A stretch of DNA of 64,000 bases, taken from the NCBI GenBank assembly GCA_022496205.1, contig WTXD01000025.1:1-64000 (forward strand), given 5' to 3'. The notes below the pieces were generated by a model, which saw nothing but the letters and a program-made list of their open reading frames with translations, was not told where the DNA came from and searched no databases. Origin of the DNA: Gloeopeniophorella convolvens. Its lineage: Eukaryota > Basidiomycota > Agaricomycetes > Russulales. Each line of letters opens with the position of its first letter. Positions within the stretch are counted from its first letter, which is position 1. Position numbers and translations under genes: made by a program. This document shows positions 13,107 to 25,354 of the stretch, in pieces.

Positions 13107-13764
13107 GAGGGAAAGCCGGTGGTGATCCTGGATAGCAACAGAGAGGCACGTCACAAATGTACTCGTCACTCGAGAGGTTGCGTGGGCTGGTACACGCGGC
13201 CAACACGCGCTTATAGGAGGGTCCCACGCGCTGGGGCGCAATTATCTGTGTTGATTCGGCGGCTTACGATGTCACAAGGGGAGACCCTGGGAAGGCAGTT
13301 CAGCGCTTCAAATAGACATGCACAATTAAAACTGCGGAGATGCGTACCCAGGGCTTTTCTTGTCCCTCCGAGATTCTGTCAATCAGGCTGTCACCACGTG
13401 CCAGTGCGTCCGAGTCGGCGTCCTTGGAGCTCAAGCGCGCAAGTTCATAAACTGTATTTGATGAAGGTATAGAACCCAGAACGATGCTCGATGTGAGTGA
13501 AAAACTGGCATTGCGAGATCCGGAAGTCTGTTGAGAGTCGAAACGTCGAGGGAGTCAAGTTAGTGGCTGGGCTGGCATGGCCGCGCGTTGCACGTATTCG
13601 GGGTGCCCGGACCGGTACACGTGGCGCGTGGCTTTCACCGCGATGGGCTCAGAGTCAGATAAGATAAGATGGTGAATTTGACTCCTCCGTCGCATCGACC
13701 GGAGTCAGAGGCCAACGTCTCGCCTGCAAGTCTACACGTCGTTCATTTCTGAAACCTCACATTA
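13107..13764. other. divergent promoter region with GATA-type motif
   Basis: Lies between the STAND gene (minus) and the TrpRS gene (plus). It contains GATAAGATAAGAT at 13658-13670, two overlapping GATAAG sites, the consensus for fungal GATA-type zinc finger regulators. No coding signal recognised. Confidence 0.45.
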
Positions 13765-15444
13765 ATGTCTCCCGCGGCGGATACCAGCTTAGCCGGCAAC
13801 TTCGAGGCTTCGGTCACGATTGGCTCTGAGTACGCCGGTTCTCCATCGTTCGCCTCAGCTGACTGGCCACGTATTGCCAGGAGCACCCCCGCAATCAAAC
13901 CTGCGGAGCCACCAGCAGCTCATGAACAAGTTGTCACACCCTGGGATGTACAAGGATCTGTCTCCAGTGATGGCCAGCAGCTGGCAATCGACTACGACAA
14001 GCTCATCGACCAGTTCGGAACGAGGCGCATTGACGCAGCAATGCTAGAACGCTTCGAACGCCTTACAGGGCACCGTCCGCACGTTTTCATGCGCCGTGCA
14101 ATGTTTTTCTCCCACAGGTGTGTTCTTCATCTTCTGCCAGTTGACGATCGTTGGCAGTGACCGGTGTACAGAGACTTCAACACCATACTAGACCGCTACG
14201 AGCAGGGAAAGCCATTCTTTTTGTATACCGGGAGAGGACCGAGTAGCGACAGCATGCATCTTGGACATATGATACCATTTGTCTTCACAAAGTGAGTTCT
14301 CCATCGTCGGATCCATATCAAGTAGGGCTAACCGCGAAAAGATGGCTGCAAGACGTTTTCGATGTACCTCTGGTTATCCAGTTGACAGGTACCTTCCTCT
14401 CTTTCTTCTTCCGTCCGTATTTCTCAATCTCGCGGTAGATGATGAAAAATTCTTGTTCAAGCACGAGCTTAAGCTAGAGCAAACTCACGAGTTCGCACTT
14501 AAGAACGCGAAAGATATCATCGCTGTTGGGTTCAGACTCGAAAAGACGTTCATTTTCAGCGATTATGACTACGTTGGCGGCGCCTTCTACAAGAATGTAT
14601 CAAAAATATCGCGTCAGATCACGCTTAACCAGGCGAGGGCAACATTTGGGTTTGGTGACTCGTATGTGCACACTCTTCCTTCACTCGGACACTCATTCAA
14701 AATTCACCAGAGATAACATTGGAAAGATCCACTTTGGTGCAATCCAGGCTGCGCCATCCTTCTCCAACTCCTTCCCGCATATATTCGGTACGACGACAGA
14801 CGTTCCAGCCCTCATCCCTTGCGCGATCGACCAGGACCCGTACTTCCGTCTCACGCGCGACGTCGCGCAGAAGTTGAAGTATCCCAAGCCCACGTTGCTG
14901 CATGCCAAATTTTTCCCCGCTCTGCAAGGTCCGCAGACGAAGATGAGCGCGTCAGACGTCAACTCGAGCATATATATGAGCGATACACCCAATCAGATCA
15001 AGAACAAGGTCAACCGGCATGGGTTTAGTGGCGGGCGAGAGACGGAGGAAGAGCACAGGCGGCTGGGGGGAAACACGGATGTCGACGTCAGCTATCAGTA
15101 CCTGAGCTTCTTCCTTGAGGATGACGATGAACTGGCGCAAATCGGAGAGGTGAGTTCCAGCCGAACCCGAACGATATACACAATACCTGACGATGGGTAC
15201 GTCAGGACTACCGCGCTGGTCGCCTCCTCACCGGACAGCTCAAAGCACGCTGTATCAAGATGTTGCAAGAATTCACAAGCTCCTTCCAGGAGGTAAGTGC
15301 CCACAATGCGCTTCATTCATTGCTGCCACGTGCTAACCACACCTACAGCGCAGGAAAGCAGTCACAGACGACCAGGTCAAAGCATTCATGGATGCAAGCA
15401 GGAAAATCGTGCCGACCCCTGCGAAGAAGTTCAGCACTGCTTAA
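13765..15444 (+). CDS. cytoplasmic tryptophan-tRNA ligase, 454 aa
   Basis: Seven exons: 13765-14117, 14172-14291, 14342-14388, 14439-14661, 14711-15149, 15206-15292, 15349-15444, summing to 1365 nt. The protein carries the eukaryotic TrpRS hallmarks: [19 protein letters not shown] (HxGH-type signature), [31 protein letters not shown] and the KMSAS loop. It charges tRNA-Trp with tryptophan using ATP in the cytosol. About 90 residues precede the catalytic core, as in other fungal cytosolic forms. It is divergent from the STAND gene and convergent with the LOG gene, with 185 bp between their stops. Confidence 0.95.
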
Positions 15445-15629
15445 TCGTTGTATTTCTGCGAGCGCCGAGAAGAGTTAGAAGCATCGAAACAACTCATGTT
15501 GTACATTGTGACACAGTCGAATGTGATCTACTATTCGTCGATCTCGGGATGAAGCCCGATGCTATTGCACCAAATCACAGGCTGGTTGCTGCGGTAGCCT
15601 AACAACACGTTCAACCTGTTCCAAAGGCA

Positions 15630-16690
15630 CTATGACAATACAAGGGGATCATCGCTCTTGGAAAACTGTGCCCAAGTATACAGGCCAGGTCCGGTCGGAG
15701 ACCAGCTATCTAGAGCAGAGAGTGCGGCAGTACCCCAGTCGAAGGTCGTCGGATCGGCACCGGCAGGGCAGTCAATGAACAAAGCAAGGTGTTCGTTCTG
15801 CGCTTTGATGAAGCCAGACTTGACGGCCTGTTGGATAAGTGCTCGGAGTGAATCAAAGAAACCGAGAACGTTGACAACCACGACAGCTATGAACGATATA
15901 CCATTGTACTAGCGTGAGTTGGCGGTCTGGCTAGAAGTCGAGGACATACGTTTACTATGGATTCCGAGCTGCGTCCAGGTTATGACTTCCATTATCTGAT
16001 TCGTGTTAGTATTGCATCGAAGATAGCTGATCCCTCGGTGAATCTCACCTCCTCAAAGGTTCCATATCCCCCGGGAAGGCCAACGAATCCACAGGCCCTT
16101 CGTGCCATCTCGACCTTGCGTTCGTGCATGGAGCCAACAACGATCTATGACCCGCTCAGCAATTCATTCCACTAGATACCACCGGACCGAAGTCTGCGAT
16201 TGAGAGTGATCAAGTAATCATCGACTCACAGATTCAACCTTGATGTGGCATTGAGGGTTAGCATAGGTCCAACCCGCTGCATTGATGACGAATTTAAGAG
16301 GCTACACACCTTCTCGCGTCCCTTCTCGCCCAGCTGAACGTACACTGGCACGCCGTTCTCGCTCACGACTTGTTCGCTCTCACCTCCAGCTCGCGACATC
16401 GCTGATGGTACAACGCCGGTGACGGATCCGCCGTGCTCCAAAACTGCGCCGGAGACAACGCCCATGATCCCTTTCGAGCCGCCGCCATAGACAAGCGGCC
16501 GGCCTTGTGCAGCGAGCGCGCGCCCTAGTGCTTTTACACAAGGAGTGAGTGTTGTCTCAACGAGCCATTATCGATACCTGAAGGACATACAGTTTGCAGC
16601 GTGCCGAAAAGCAGCCTCGGTGCCAAAAGACGAGCCACAGTAAACGGCCACCGCGCGGGTGGGCTGTTCAAGTGAAGTGGGTAGTGTCAT
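15630..16690 (-). CDS. LOG-family cytokinin riboside 5'-monophosphate phosphoribohydrolase-like protein, 242 aa
   Basis: Six exons: 16690-16591, 16530-16310, 16238-16230, 16144-16049, 15995-15950, 15886-15630, summing to 729 nt. Motifs in order are [10 protein letters not shown] near the N-terminus, [25 protein letters not shown], and the family signature [10 protein letters not shown], then [12 protein letters not shown] and NVLGFFDSL. This is the Rossmann-fold LOG family (formerly annotated lysine decarboxylases), which removes ribose 5-phosphate from nucleotide precursors such as cytokinin ribotides. The third exon is a 9-nt microexon (GTTGAATCT) that supplies VES between REK and IVVGSM. 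An upstream in-frame ATG at 16771 would add 27 residues; I prefer 16690 because it places the VYCGSS strand at the usual distance from the N-terminus. Confidence 0.9.
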
Positions 16691-17561
16691 GATTCCTGTG
16701 CCGTGCGGTCCTCTGTGGAGAGGTGTGAAGAGTCGGCGCAAGCCGCGATAATTTACGACGGACCAAGGCATCCGCGAAGTTATACGAATGGCCGTGGGGC
16801 CTCTGACTCCTTATAACGGAACGACTGTCTTCCGTTACTAAGGTCTGCTCTAGTCGGAGACAACTCTGACTCGGACCTTGCTTCTGTAAGCAAGGCTGGA
16901 GATTGTACCGGGTACCGATCACTGATCCGCGTGGTCCAGTTTCGGACAGCCACAATACTACGCTTTGCGCGCGGCACTGCATACACGTATCATCTTTTCC
17001 GGTCCCGAGATGTCATTGGGGTGTCTTGCGCTCGCAGTCCTCATATTTTCGGGCCCAGACTTCTCACCATGGCATCATGTGTGCTTGCATTGTGTTTGCA
17101 CCAAACGGTTCAACTGCATGACGACAATCCTCTCGATTAATAATGGACACGGATCAACAAAGTATCAAAAAAGCCTCGCGCGTATCGTCCAATCCATGCA
17201 CCCACATCTGAGCCGGGTGACAGCCACGGGTCTAACACACCTTGTTGATCTACCTGGAAAAAGCATACCACGAACCGGGGCAGTCCCTCTACAGCGAGAT
17301 CGAACACTAAGAATACGAGTCACGACACAGTGACCTCGGTTCTTGCCAGTTTTTGCCTCCGAGCAGTTCGAGGCGAGGCTCACGTACAAATCGGATATAT
17401 ATGCCGGGTGAGCTGGAGGATCGGCATCCACGTGAACTGTGAGAGTTGTAGCAGGCCAATAAGCCGTATGTCCTCGAGACGAATCGCGTCCTCTCCGATA
17501 CGCCACTGTTCTTGACCAGGATCCATGGGATTCTGCACCTTCCTCTATGTGTATGCCAACG
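16691..17561. other. intergenic, nothing recognised
   Basis: Promoter region of the LOG gene and 3' flank of the unknown gene at 17562-18518. Several overlapping short frames, none convincing. Confidence 0.45.
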
Positions 17562-18518
17562 TCAGACGGTCCTGTGTACGCAGGATGCATAGGCAAAGGC
17601 GCCACGCACAACTTGGAGAAACCGTTGGATAGCCGCTACCACGCTCGCGAAGAAGTGGGAAAGTGATACGGGCTGATTCAAATCCTCTTCATGATAAATA
17701 GCAACCTTCGACTCAATCATGTGGTACCCCGGCCACTGTACGTGCGCAGTCAGTAAACTATTTGGGGGCATAAATATGCAGCGGGCGCAGGCGGCACTGA
17801 CCTTGATCTGGATATTCATACCGTGGGCCCTATTTTCCCGCCTGAGCAGCTCTGGCATGAGTGCATTCGCGTTGTCCATGGCGTGACGCTGCTCGCCAGA
17901 GGCCAAACACCAGAGGCCAACGACACCTCCGCGCATGAAGAAGACTGGGTTGGCCACGCGCTGGGGTTTGCGGAATCCGGATGCCAGATGCTGTGGCACT
18001 ACCGTGCCTGCGGTGAGGTTGACTTGCATGTCGAACAATTTGTAGATCGGATGAGCAGGGCTTCCGGGAGCCTGCGCAGGAAAGTGCGAGTGATAAGTAA
18101 ACCATCCTCCTTGTTGACACGAAGTGAGCAAGGAGCCGCCTTCTTCCTCGAGGCACTCCTTGAATATTTTGAGGTACCTGTCCGTGTATCGAGGACCGAG
18201 GGTGTAAGCGATATATCCGTCGATGAGCAAGCTGGGCTTTAGGTGAGCTAGTAAGTGCCGAGGATAACGACGAAACTAGGTTTATGAAATACCTCGTACT
18301 GGGGCTCTTGCATCGTTATGCAGGGACGGTAAGTACCGGGTAATCTGAGGCTGGGAGGTGAGGGGGAAGTTGAGATGGAAGAAACGCGAATGGCAGCGCA
18401 CTTTAAGAACGAGCCACTGCATGGTGTGTCCATTATGCATATTGTGGGAGTCGATGCGGACGTGGAGATGGATGTGGAAGTGGAAGTGATTCGTTGGTTG
18501 ATTGGCTCCCTTATTCAA
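17562..18518 (-). CDS. hypothetical protein, 281 aa
   Basis: Proposed exons are 18518-18293, 18247-17802 and 17735-17562, summing to 846 nt. The two introns are supported by consensus sites (GAG/GTATTT to CTAG, AAG/GTCAGT to CAG) and frame continuity. The central part (LLIDGYIAYTLGPRYTDRYL, KIFKECLEEEGGSLLTSCQQ, then a Gly/Pro-rich stretch and NANALMPELLRRENRAHG) looks like a folded soluble domain; no signal peptide or membrane span is evident. I do not recognise the family. The histidine-rich first 30 residues depend on the chosen ATG at 18518; internal methionines about 26 and 32 residues later are alternatives. Confidence 0.55.
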
Positions 18519-18853
18519 TAGGCAGTTGTGTCGGCCGCTTGTACGTCGCTACAACCCTGTCAAAACGTTAGATCTGTGAAGGTCAGCTATAGCCGCCACG
18601 ATTGAGATGCCACATTCCGCTGGTTCGAAGCTCATTTATACGTGTCGTGCCCTCAACAGAAAAGTGGAACAGTGATGATATCTTCAAGAACGGTCGGCAA
18701 TGCGTGATCACACTACGCCGACAAAGAGTAACAGAAGAAGTGTTCAGTCCACCAAGGGTATTATTAGTGTACTTGGAATCAGAGCAGGAGTGAATTATAA
18801 CAATGGAAACGAAGAAGAATCAAAGACGCAACACCGGGAACCTCGCTTGCCCT
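18519..18853. other. intergenic, nothing recognised
   Basis: AT-richer spacer between the unknown gene and the 3' end of the dynamin gene. No feature seen. Confidence 0.45.
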
Positions 18854-21553
18854 TCACACACCAGCGACGATCCTGACCAGATGTAAGATTAAGTCAGCAA
18901 TACGCCCGCGAAAATATGAGAACCGAGGGAACGCACTCCTCCGCTTTGTTGAGCGCTTGCACCATGCCCACGACCTCCTTGCGGCGGGAGACAACAAGTT
19001 CGCTTTCCTTGAGGAGATCCTCGAGCACGTCGGGCTTATAAAGTTCCTGCAACAGCTCGCGTTGCAGGTTCTCCTTCGAGTGGTTCACGAGGGTGAGGGT
19101 GATCGCCTTCGGCACCATATCAATCATCTCGCGTTTGACGATGTTGAAGTAAGAGTGAATAAGCAGCTCTGCATTACAAATGAAGCGTAAGTGGTAGGCA
19201 AGTCGGTTGGCCACGTACTGATGACCTCAGTCTCCAGCGTCTCGCGATCACTCAATGCAGCCTGCGGGCGAATGACGGCCGGTGGCTAACAATGAGAAAA
19301 ACATGAGCTTTCAAACGGGCTTCCTCGTCCGGAAGCATGCAAGCTTACTGCCTCCATGGGCTGCGGTCCTTTTTTCGCTTTCTGCTGCTGATTCTTGGCC
19401 GAGCTGAAGAAGCTCCCGAAGAAACTCGGCTCTTCCTTCTTGAGATCAACATCGAGGTCCTTGTTGTTGTTCAGTTGGGCTGCGGTGAGCTTCCCTGCCT
19501 TGGGCTCAGGCGTTGCGGGTTTATTTGCGTTCAAGCGCTCCGTGATGATTGCCATAGCCTTTGTATGGGATTGAGTGAGAAGTTAGGTACATAAGACGCG
19601 GGGAATACCTTGTGGCCATTGAGGAAGTCGGGATGTGTCGTGTTAACATAACATGCTTGCATCGCGACCATGTCTGCTACGAGCTTCGTAGTTGGTGTCA
19701 TGGAAGTCTTGAAGAAGTTTACAACGACACTGTTGAAGCGTTCACGCAGCGCAGGATACCGCCGGAACGCTTGCTAAACAGATGAAGACAGTATTTGAGC
19801 AGTCGTGGGAAAAGAGAAAGCGGACTGAGAATACGCACAATCTTCGTGAGCAACTGTCCCAGGATGCGAATGAGCTCGTCGTAGACCAGCTGGCAACACT
19901 TAAGCGAGGGCTCTTCGAGTCGCTTGATCTGCTGCTTCACGATGACCTCGAAGGCAGCCGTACCAACGAACAGAGCAGGGGTTGAACCCTAACCCATGGG
20001 ATTCTTATCACCACCCAACGAGCACCCATGAAACTATCACACATACCGACGAGTTATAAAGGATAGTACGGATGTCACCGTCCTTCACCTGGTCGAAAGG
20101 ATCGATGCTCTTGACGCCAGTGTTGAACAGCTCGTGGAAGACAAATGAGATACGGGCACCACCAGACAGCTCGTTGAGTGACAGGTCGTTCGTGTTACCG
20201 TCGATCACCGTCCGGAACTCATTCGTAAACTCGGTGATAACGTTGAGCACGATACTTTGCGAGCCGGCATCGCCGAGCGCCCCGCCCAGAGATTGAAGCT
20301 CTGCATTGTACTTTTGCAACTGCGAGGTGATGCGCGCCTTGATATCCGGCAGGGTCGCACGGATGTGGTGCATTAAAATCTATCGTTACTCGCTCAGTAG
20401 AGTATACGCGGGTTGCCGAGGATGGTACGAACCATGTTGAGCTTGCGCGCGAGGAAGGGCGTGCCACAGTACTGTGCCTTGCCAGCATAGGCGGGGTGAC
20501 CCTCGAAAAACTGGCGCTCAGCATCGAGTGCTGCCGTGATTGGCTTTGAAGTATCGATGTCACGCTGGCCACGATTGACGACGGGCACGTAGCCCAAGCG
20601 CAGCGGAATGACGCGGCCCGCAAGGATGTCAACGACATCAGTACCTGTATCCCTGTTTTGATGCCGTCAGGGCTGCCTGCTTTGCTGCGGAACTGCCAAT
20701 CACTTACATGAGGTCGACTTTGGTGAGCACGCCGATTGTCCGTGTTCCCTCTGGGTCGACCTCGCGTGCCATTTTGAGACCATCAGAGTTAGCCAGATCA
20801 GTGTTGGCAGGTGTGACGGCGAGAATGATGCAAGCGGGTTTGGAGATATACTTGAACAGCATGTCACGAATCTGCTTCTCGATGTCTTTAGGCTGGTCGC
20901 CAACAGGTACTTTTGTCAAACCAGGAAGATCGACGAGAGTGAGAGTAAGGACGTTGGGGGAGAAGATGCGCAGATTGATGGGTTGTGGTGAGATGCCCGC
21001 GTTGCGGCCGGTCTTGACCTCGGTGTCGCGGATAATTTCAGCACGAATCTTGTTGAAGTCGTAGAATTTCTCGTTAGGAAGGTGAAGGAATTCACCCCAC
21101 TCGTTCTCGTTGATGCGCGAGTCGGCACCGGGGGCGGCAGGTGCTGGGCGAGGCTCAGCAGGCGAGGGTTAAGGCTACAGGGCAACTGACCTGCGTTTCC
21201 ATTTGGTGCTGGTGCGGTCGCCGGTCGATGAATGAGTTGCAGAACCTGGATTCTTGATTAGAATGTAAGATACACATATGCCTCCGGCGACTTACCAAAG
21301 GTCTACGTGTGACGATGCCCGAGCCTCGAGGCAGAAAGTCGCGCCCAACGATATTCTACGGGAAATTCAAGACTACGCCTCAGATAAGGTGAAAGCAACG
21401 CACCTCGAGAACAGAGCTCTTTCCGCTACTTTGACTGCCCAACACACAAATCTGCGGAAGGTCTATCTGTGCTGCGCTCGAGCCGACGGCACTGAAGACA
21501 TCTTGGAGCTTGTTGACGGTCGAAACAATTTCAGCGCCGAATCCCGTGGACAT
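18854..21553 (-). CDS. dynamin-family GTPase, Vps1 type, about 700 aa
   Basis: The protein starts [20 protein letters not shown] at 21553. It carries the dynamin G1 motif [12 protein letters not shown], the switch I region [17 protein letters not shown]3 [15 protein letters not shown]4 TKVDLMD and the middle/stalk region. The C-terminal GED reads [20 protein letters not shown] to [18 protein letters not shown]. At least nine short introns interrupt it, and the last joins GA to GATCGTCGCTGG before the TGA at 18856-18854. The GED and the short [14 protein letters not shown] insert resemble Vps1 more than Dnm1. Vps1 acts in Golgi-to-vacuole transport, peroxisome fission and endocytosis. No PH domain is present, as expected for Vps1/Dnm1 classes. 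Exon boundaries were followed by frame but not all summed. Confidence 0.9.
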
Positions 21554-22197
21554 TGCTCGGTGTTGAGTCTATAGTTGAGGTGGATGAATGAAAGGGACGA
21601 AGAGAAGAGAGGGCACGAGCAGTGAGCCGCGTCTCCCGAGTTGAGGGCGCCCTCCGAGCCTTCCACGCCTTCTACACATGGAAACACTTCCCTTTTCTGG
21701 ACACACCGCCACACCCTCTGCCTCCGCCTCTGCCTCTTATTTTGGACTCGTCCGTCGCCGCCACGCTCACGACCGCCGCCGTCGGGGGCGCACTGCCACA
21801 CTTGAGCTGCATACGTGCTGCTTCGGTGGCCTGCAATGTTAACGCTCTGGTTCTATGCAGTTTTTCTAGTCGCAGATCGTCGGTGCATCTCCGACTCCCG
21901 CTCTGCTGTATGCTGATTCTGGATCTGTACCTCCTTACGGCCGCAACTTGAATACGGGACATGAAGGAACCTCACATGGGCAAGGTTCCGGAAACACTTT
22001 TGGTTGGGTTTGTGCCTCAGCACACGGCGAAGCATCACGTTCTCCTCCTTCGGCGTCACGAGTTGCGCAACGGCGCGTTGCTCGTGGCTCTTCAGCTCCG
22101 CCATTGACTTCTCGCTTCCCAATCGAAGGGGGCGGGCGCCTTGCCTTTGGGCTATAAAATCGTCCAAGCTTGCGTATCCGCGCGCCCGTCGCCGACC
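21554..22197. other. divergent promoter region
   Basis: Separates dynamin (minus) from GH88 (plus). The GH88 side has a clear TATA-like box; see the separate entry. No coding signal recognised. Confidence 0.5.
22153..22160 (+). promoter_or_regulatory. TATA-like box of GH88 gene
   Basis: TATAAAAT lies 38 bp upstream of the GH88 start codon, a plausible spacing for a short 5' leader. Confidence 0.5.
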
Positions 22198-23730
22198 ATG
22201 CATCTGCTACCTTTCTTTCTCTCTGCACTGCCCGCTGCCCTCGCCGCGAACCGCCGCACATACCTCCCCTCTGAGCTCTTCTCTCCACTCGTCACCCAGA
22301 AGCTCCTCACAACCGCCCAGCTAAAACCGGGTGTACCGTCATCTTACCCCCAGTACACGACACGCGACACCGGCGCGTGGCTCTTCTTTGGCGCGGACAC
22401 ATGGACATCCGGATTCTTGCCCGCGACGTTCTACGCTCTCGCGGAGCGCGCCGCGATCTGTCCGCGCTCGATGAACGGCACGACCGCTGCACAGTGGATC
22501 CAGTTCGGCCGCTCATCGTCCACGGGAGAGATCGGACTCGAAGCGCATACAGGCGTCGGACACGATGTCGGCTTCCTAAGCTACCCATTCGTCGACGAGC
22601 TCAACGTGTACGCCGTTTTCTCAAGACTCCCTTTTCTCTCTCTTGAGGTCCTAAGTAACGTTTTCTCTGTGTGCGCCAGTAATCCCCAGAATGTCACGGC
22701 GCTGCAAGCGGTTAAGACTTTCGGCGCTGCGCTCGCAGCACGCTTTAGCCCTATCGTCGGTTGCACGCGGAGCTGGGACGCAGCAGATCCGACGGACTTT
22801 CAGGTGATCATCGACAACATGATGAACCTCGAGGTGCTCTTCAATGCCGCGGATCTCACCGGCAACGACACGCTGCGCCAGATGGCCATCTCGCACGCGG
22901 ACAAGACGATGGTGAACCACGTTCGGGCCGACGGTGCGTTCCCTCCGGCGCTTCCTTGTTCGGCCAAATCCTGAATAGGTCTCATTTGGCGGTACGCACG
23001 AGTAGGTGGATCGTTCCATGTTGTGGACTACAACTCTACGACCGGCGCGGTGATAGACCAGCGTACGTCCCAGGGCTACTCGAACTCGAGCACATGGAGC
23101 CGCGGACAAGCATGGGGTATTTACGGTTTCGCCAACAGTGAGTAGCATGCCCTATATCGACAACTCCCTTCCCGCTTAGCGGCGACGCAGTGTACCGCCG
23201 CACGGGCCTCGTGCGCTACCTGGAGACAGCGCGGCGAATGGCGGCCTACTTCATTGATAACATCCCCAGTGACGGCATCGTCCCGTGGGACTTCAACGCT
23301 CCGCTCGTCCCGCCGCGACCTGCGGACAGCTCCGCAGCGATGATTGCGGCTCAGGGCCTTCTGCTACTTGCGCAACAGGAGGAAGGCCTCAAGCCTGCTA
23401 ACAGAAGCGGCTCGGCCTATTATACCGACGCGGCTACGCAGGTGGGCTTTCTTCGCCAGCATCATTCTCTGTTGGGCGCTAAGCTTGCTGGCACAGATTC
23501 TGGCAGACACGACGAGTGCGTTCTGGGCGCCTACATGGCAAAGCCTGTTATCGAACGGAACCGTCAATAACCCCGCGTCGCCACCCAATAATTTGACAGG
23601 TATTGTTTATGGTGCGCATCCTTTTGTACGTCTGCGACAAGGTCTCATGCATCATTCGCGTGCAGGAGATTACTATTTCATTAAGCTCGGGAATGACCTA
23701 GCTAAAATGGGACTCGCATCGTGCAGATGA
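22198..23730 (+). CDS. secreted glycoside hydrolase family 88-like (unsaturated glucuronyl hydrolase), 404 aa
   Basis: Six exons: 22198-22605, 22690-22933, 23006-23137, 23191-23441, 23497-23611, 23666-23730, summing to 1215 nt. A signal peptide is evident (MHLLPFFLSALPAALAANRR). Family-typical segments follow: TWTSGFLPATFYAL, GHDVGFLSYPFV, a double Asp-region DNMMNLEVLF, SHADKTMVNHVRADGGSFHV, QGYSNSSTWSRGQAWGIYGF, and DSSAAMIAAQGLLLLA. The (alpha/alpha)6 GH88 enzymes hydrolyse unsaturated uronic acids released by polysaccharide lyases through hydration of the vinyl ether. Catalytic aspartates in the DNMMN and DSSA segments appear intact. It probably acts outside the cell on lyase products of pectin- or glucuronan-like polymers. 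The exact sugar specificity cannot be read from sequence. Confidence 0.88.
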
Positions 23731-23782
23731 GAATGGGAACGTGCTATTGCTATGGTTGTAGGCTATGTAACAGGACGATATA

Positions 23783-24513
23783 CTATCGTGTAACTAGAGA
23801 TGGACCAAAAACGCCACTTCAGTCCATCTCCCGAGACTCCAGCCCATTTCACAAGATCTTAGCTTCAAAACTTCTACACCATATTCCCAATGATTTGAAC
23901 AACATGTCGTCCATGTTTCAATTTTTTTCAAGGAGATTTGAGCGTGCTAGAGTGAAATCAAAGGCAACCTCGAATGCCCCGCGAGAGCTGTGGATGTGTC
24001 ACAGGGTGTCACACGTGCCGGAGAGCCGACTACCAATTTGGGCGTTCCGCCTGGCGCCTTGGGAGACGAGCGCCCAGTCCATGACCCAACATTCCCGAGT
24101 CCATCAACGCAATCTCGGCCTTTCCGTCGGAGCTTGAACTCGGACGTCACGTCGGGACCCCTCCAGGACTGCATCTCTCGATTGCGATGCTCCTTGCACC
24201 CTCTCGCCATAGAAAGTAGATAGACCTATCTGTTGTCAATAGGGTGCCATGTTGTCCAAGTCTCATAGCATTTGGATTAGTTTCGAGATGGTTCCTGAGC
24301 AATTAGTGCCCAAAAAGGCATACTCCTTAAAGGTTGATTTATACTGCCTCAAAACATCACTCAATGGACACCGATTTTTACGGAGGCATAGTAGATATGT
24401 ATAGGATCACTGTGTCAAATTGCCATATTAATGCACGCAGCGGTTGTTGCACACGAAGGGAATCTGTAAAACGGTCCATCTCCCGTTACAGTCCATCTCT
24501 AGTTACACGATAG
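23783..24513. mobile_element. 731-bp TIR element (MITE-like) with TA target duplication
   Basis: A perfect 22-bp terminal inverted repeat, beginning CTATCGTGTAACTAGAGA, occupies 23783-23804 and 24492-24513, and both ends are flanked by TA (23781-23782, 24514-24515). Subterminal copies of GTCCATCTCCCG occur near both ends. No transposase frame is present, so it is non-autonomous. TA duplication suggests mobilisation by a Tc1/mariner/pogo-type transposase. The interior is homologous to the element at 35431-36124. Confidence 0.85.
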
Positions 24514-24515
24514 TA

Positions 24516-25354
24516 CCAGAGTTGTACCAGAGTCGATAAGGTCTATCGGTCACGTGATGGTCACAGAGGCTGCAATTGCAAAAAAAAACAATTACGAAGC
24601 CAGGTGGATCGGGCCGAAACGTGAGAGCGACGTCGTTATCAGCGCCTATCGCTCAAGCGATATCCCATATCAGGCAACTTCGGATCTTCGAGAATCTTCC
24701 ACCGCTTGTCAACGGCAGCTGCGCAGCTGCAAGTCGTTGAGTAGATGCGTTGAACGCCCAGAGGCTGTTTCGCCGAGGATGGAACCTGGAAGGATGGGAC
24801 GTGATAGTGCATAGCCTCTATGCATATGATTGGAAAGGCGATTCGGTGAGATACTTAAGGCTGGTAATAGTGCAGCTGCATCGAGAGACGCCCAAGAATT
24901 GGAACATCATCGGTCAAGACGCTGAGAGATAAATAGACCACTTTAGGTGTCACTAGGAGCGCAGGAATGTCAATCGTCCATCAGCATGTATCGTCCCGGG
25001 TCCCGGTAAAGAATACCAGCTCCGAGTCGGAGGAAAGGCAAGAGTCCTGGGCTGTTCCATTGCTCGTACTTGGCTCGACCTTTGCACGTTACAGGAACTG
25101 AAAGCAAACGAGGAGACTGAGGAGAGCGAGATGGAGGACAGACACAGGCGGCAGCCGCCATCAAGCGAGTGATGTGGGATCAAGAGAGGAATAAGGTTCG
25201 GCTCACAAGTAGCAAGCGGAGTTTTAAATGAAACGGGTATATAAGAAGGAGCTCTTGCCCGCCCGGTCGCTCCCTTTTGCCCCGCGCCGCTTTCCCACGC
25301 TCTGAAAACCGTCCTTGTCGTCTCGCTCCTCGTTGTTCCTCGCCGCTGCTGTTC
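24516..25354. other. intergenic, TBP promoter side
   Basis: Between the TIR element and TBP. It contains an A-run near 24581 and short frames without recognisable motifs; the last 150 bp before TBP are pyrimidine-rich, as in many fungal core promoters. Confidence 0.45.
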
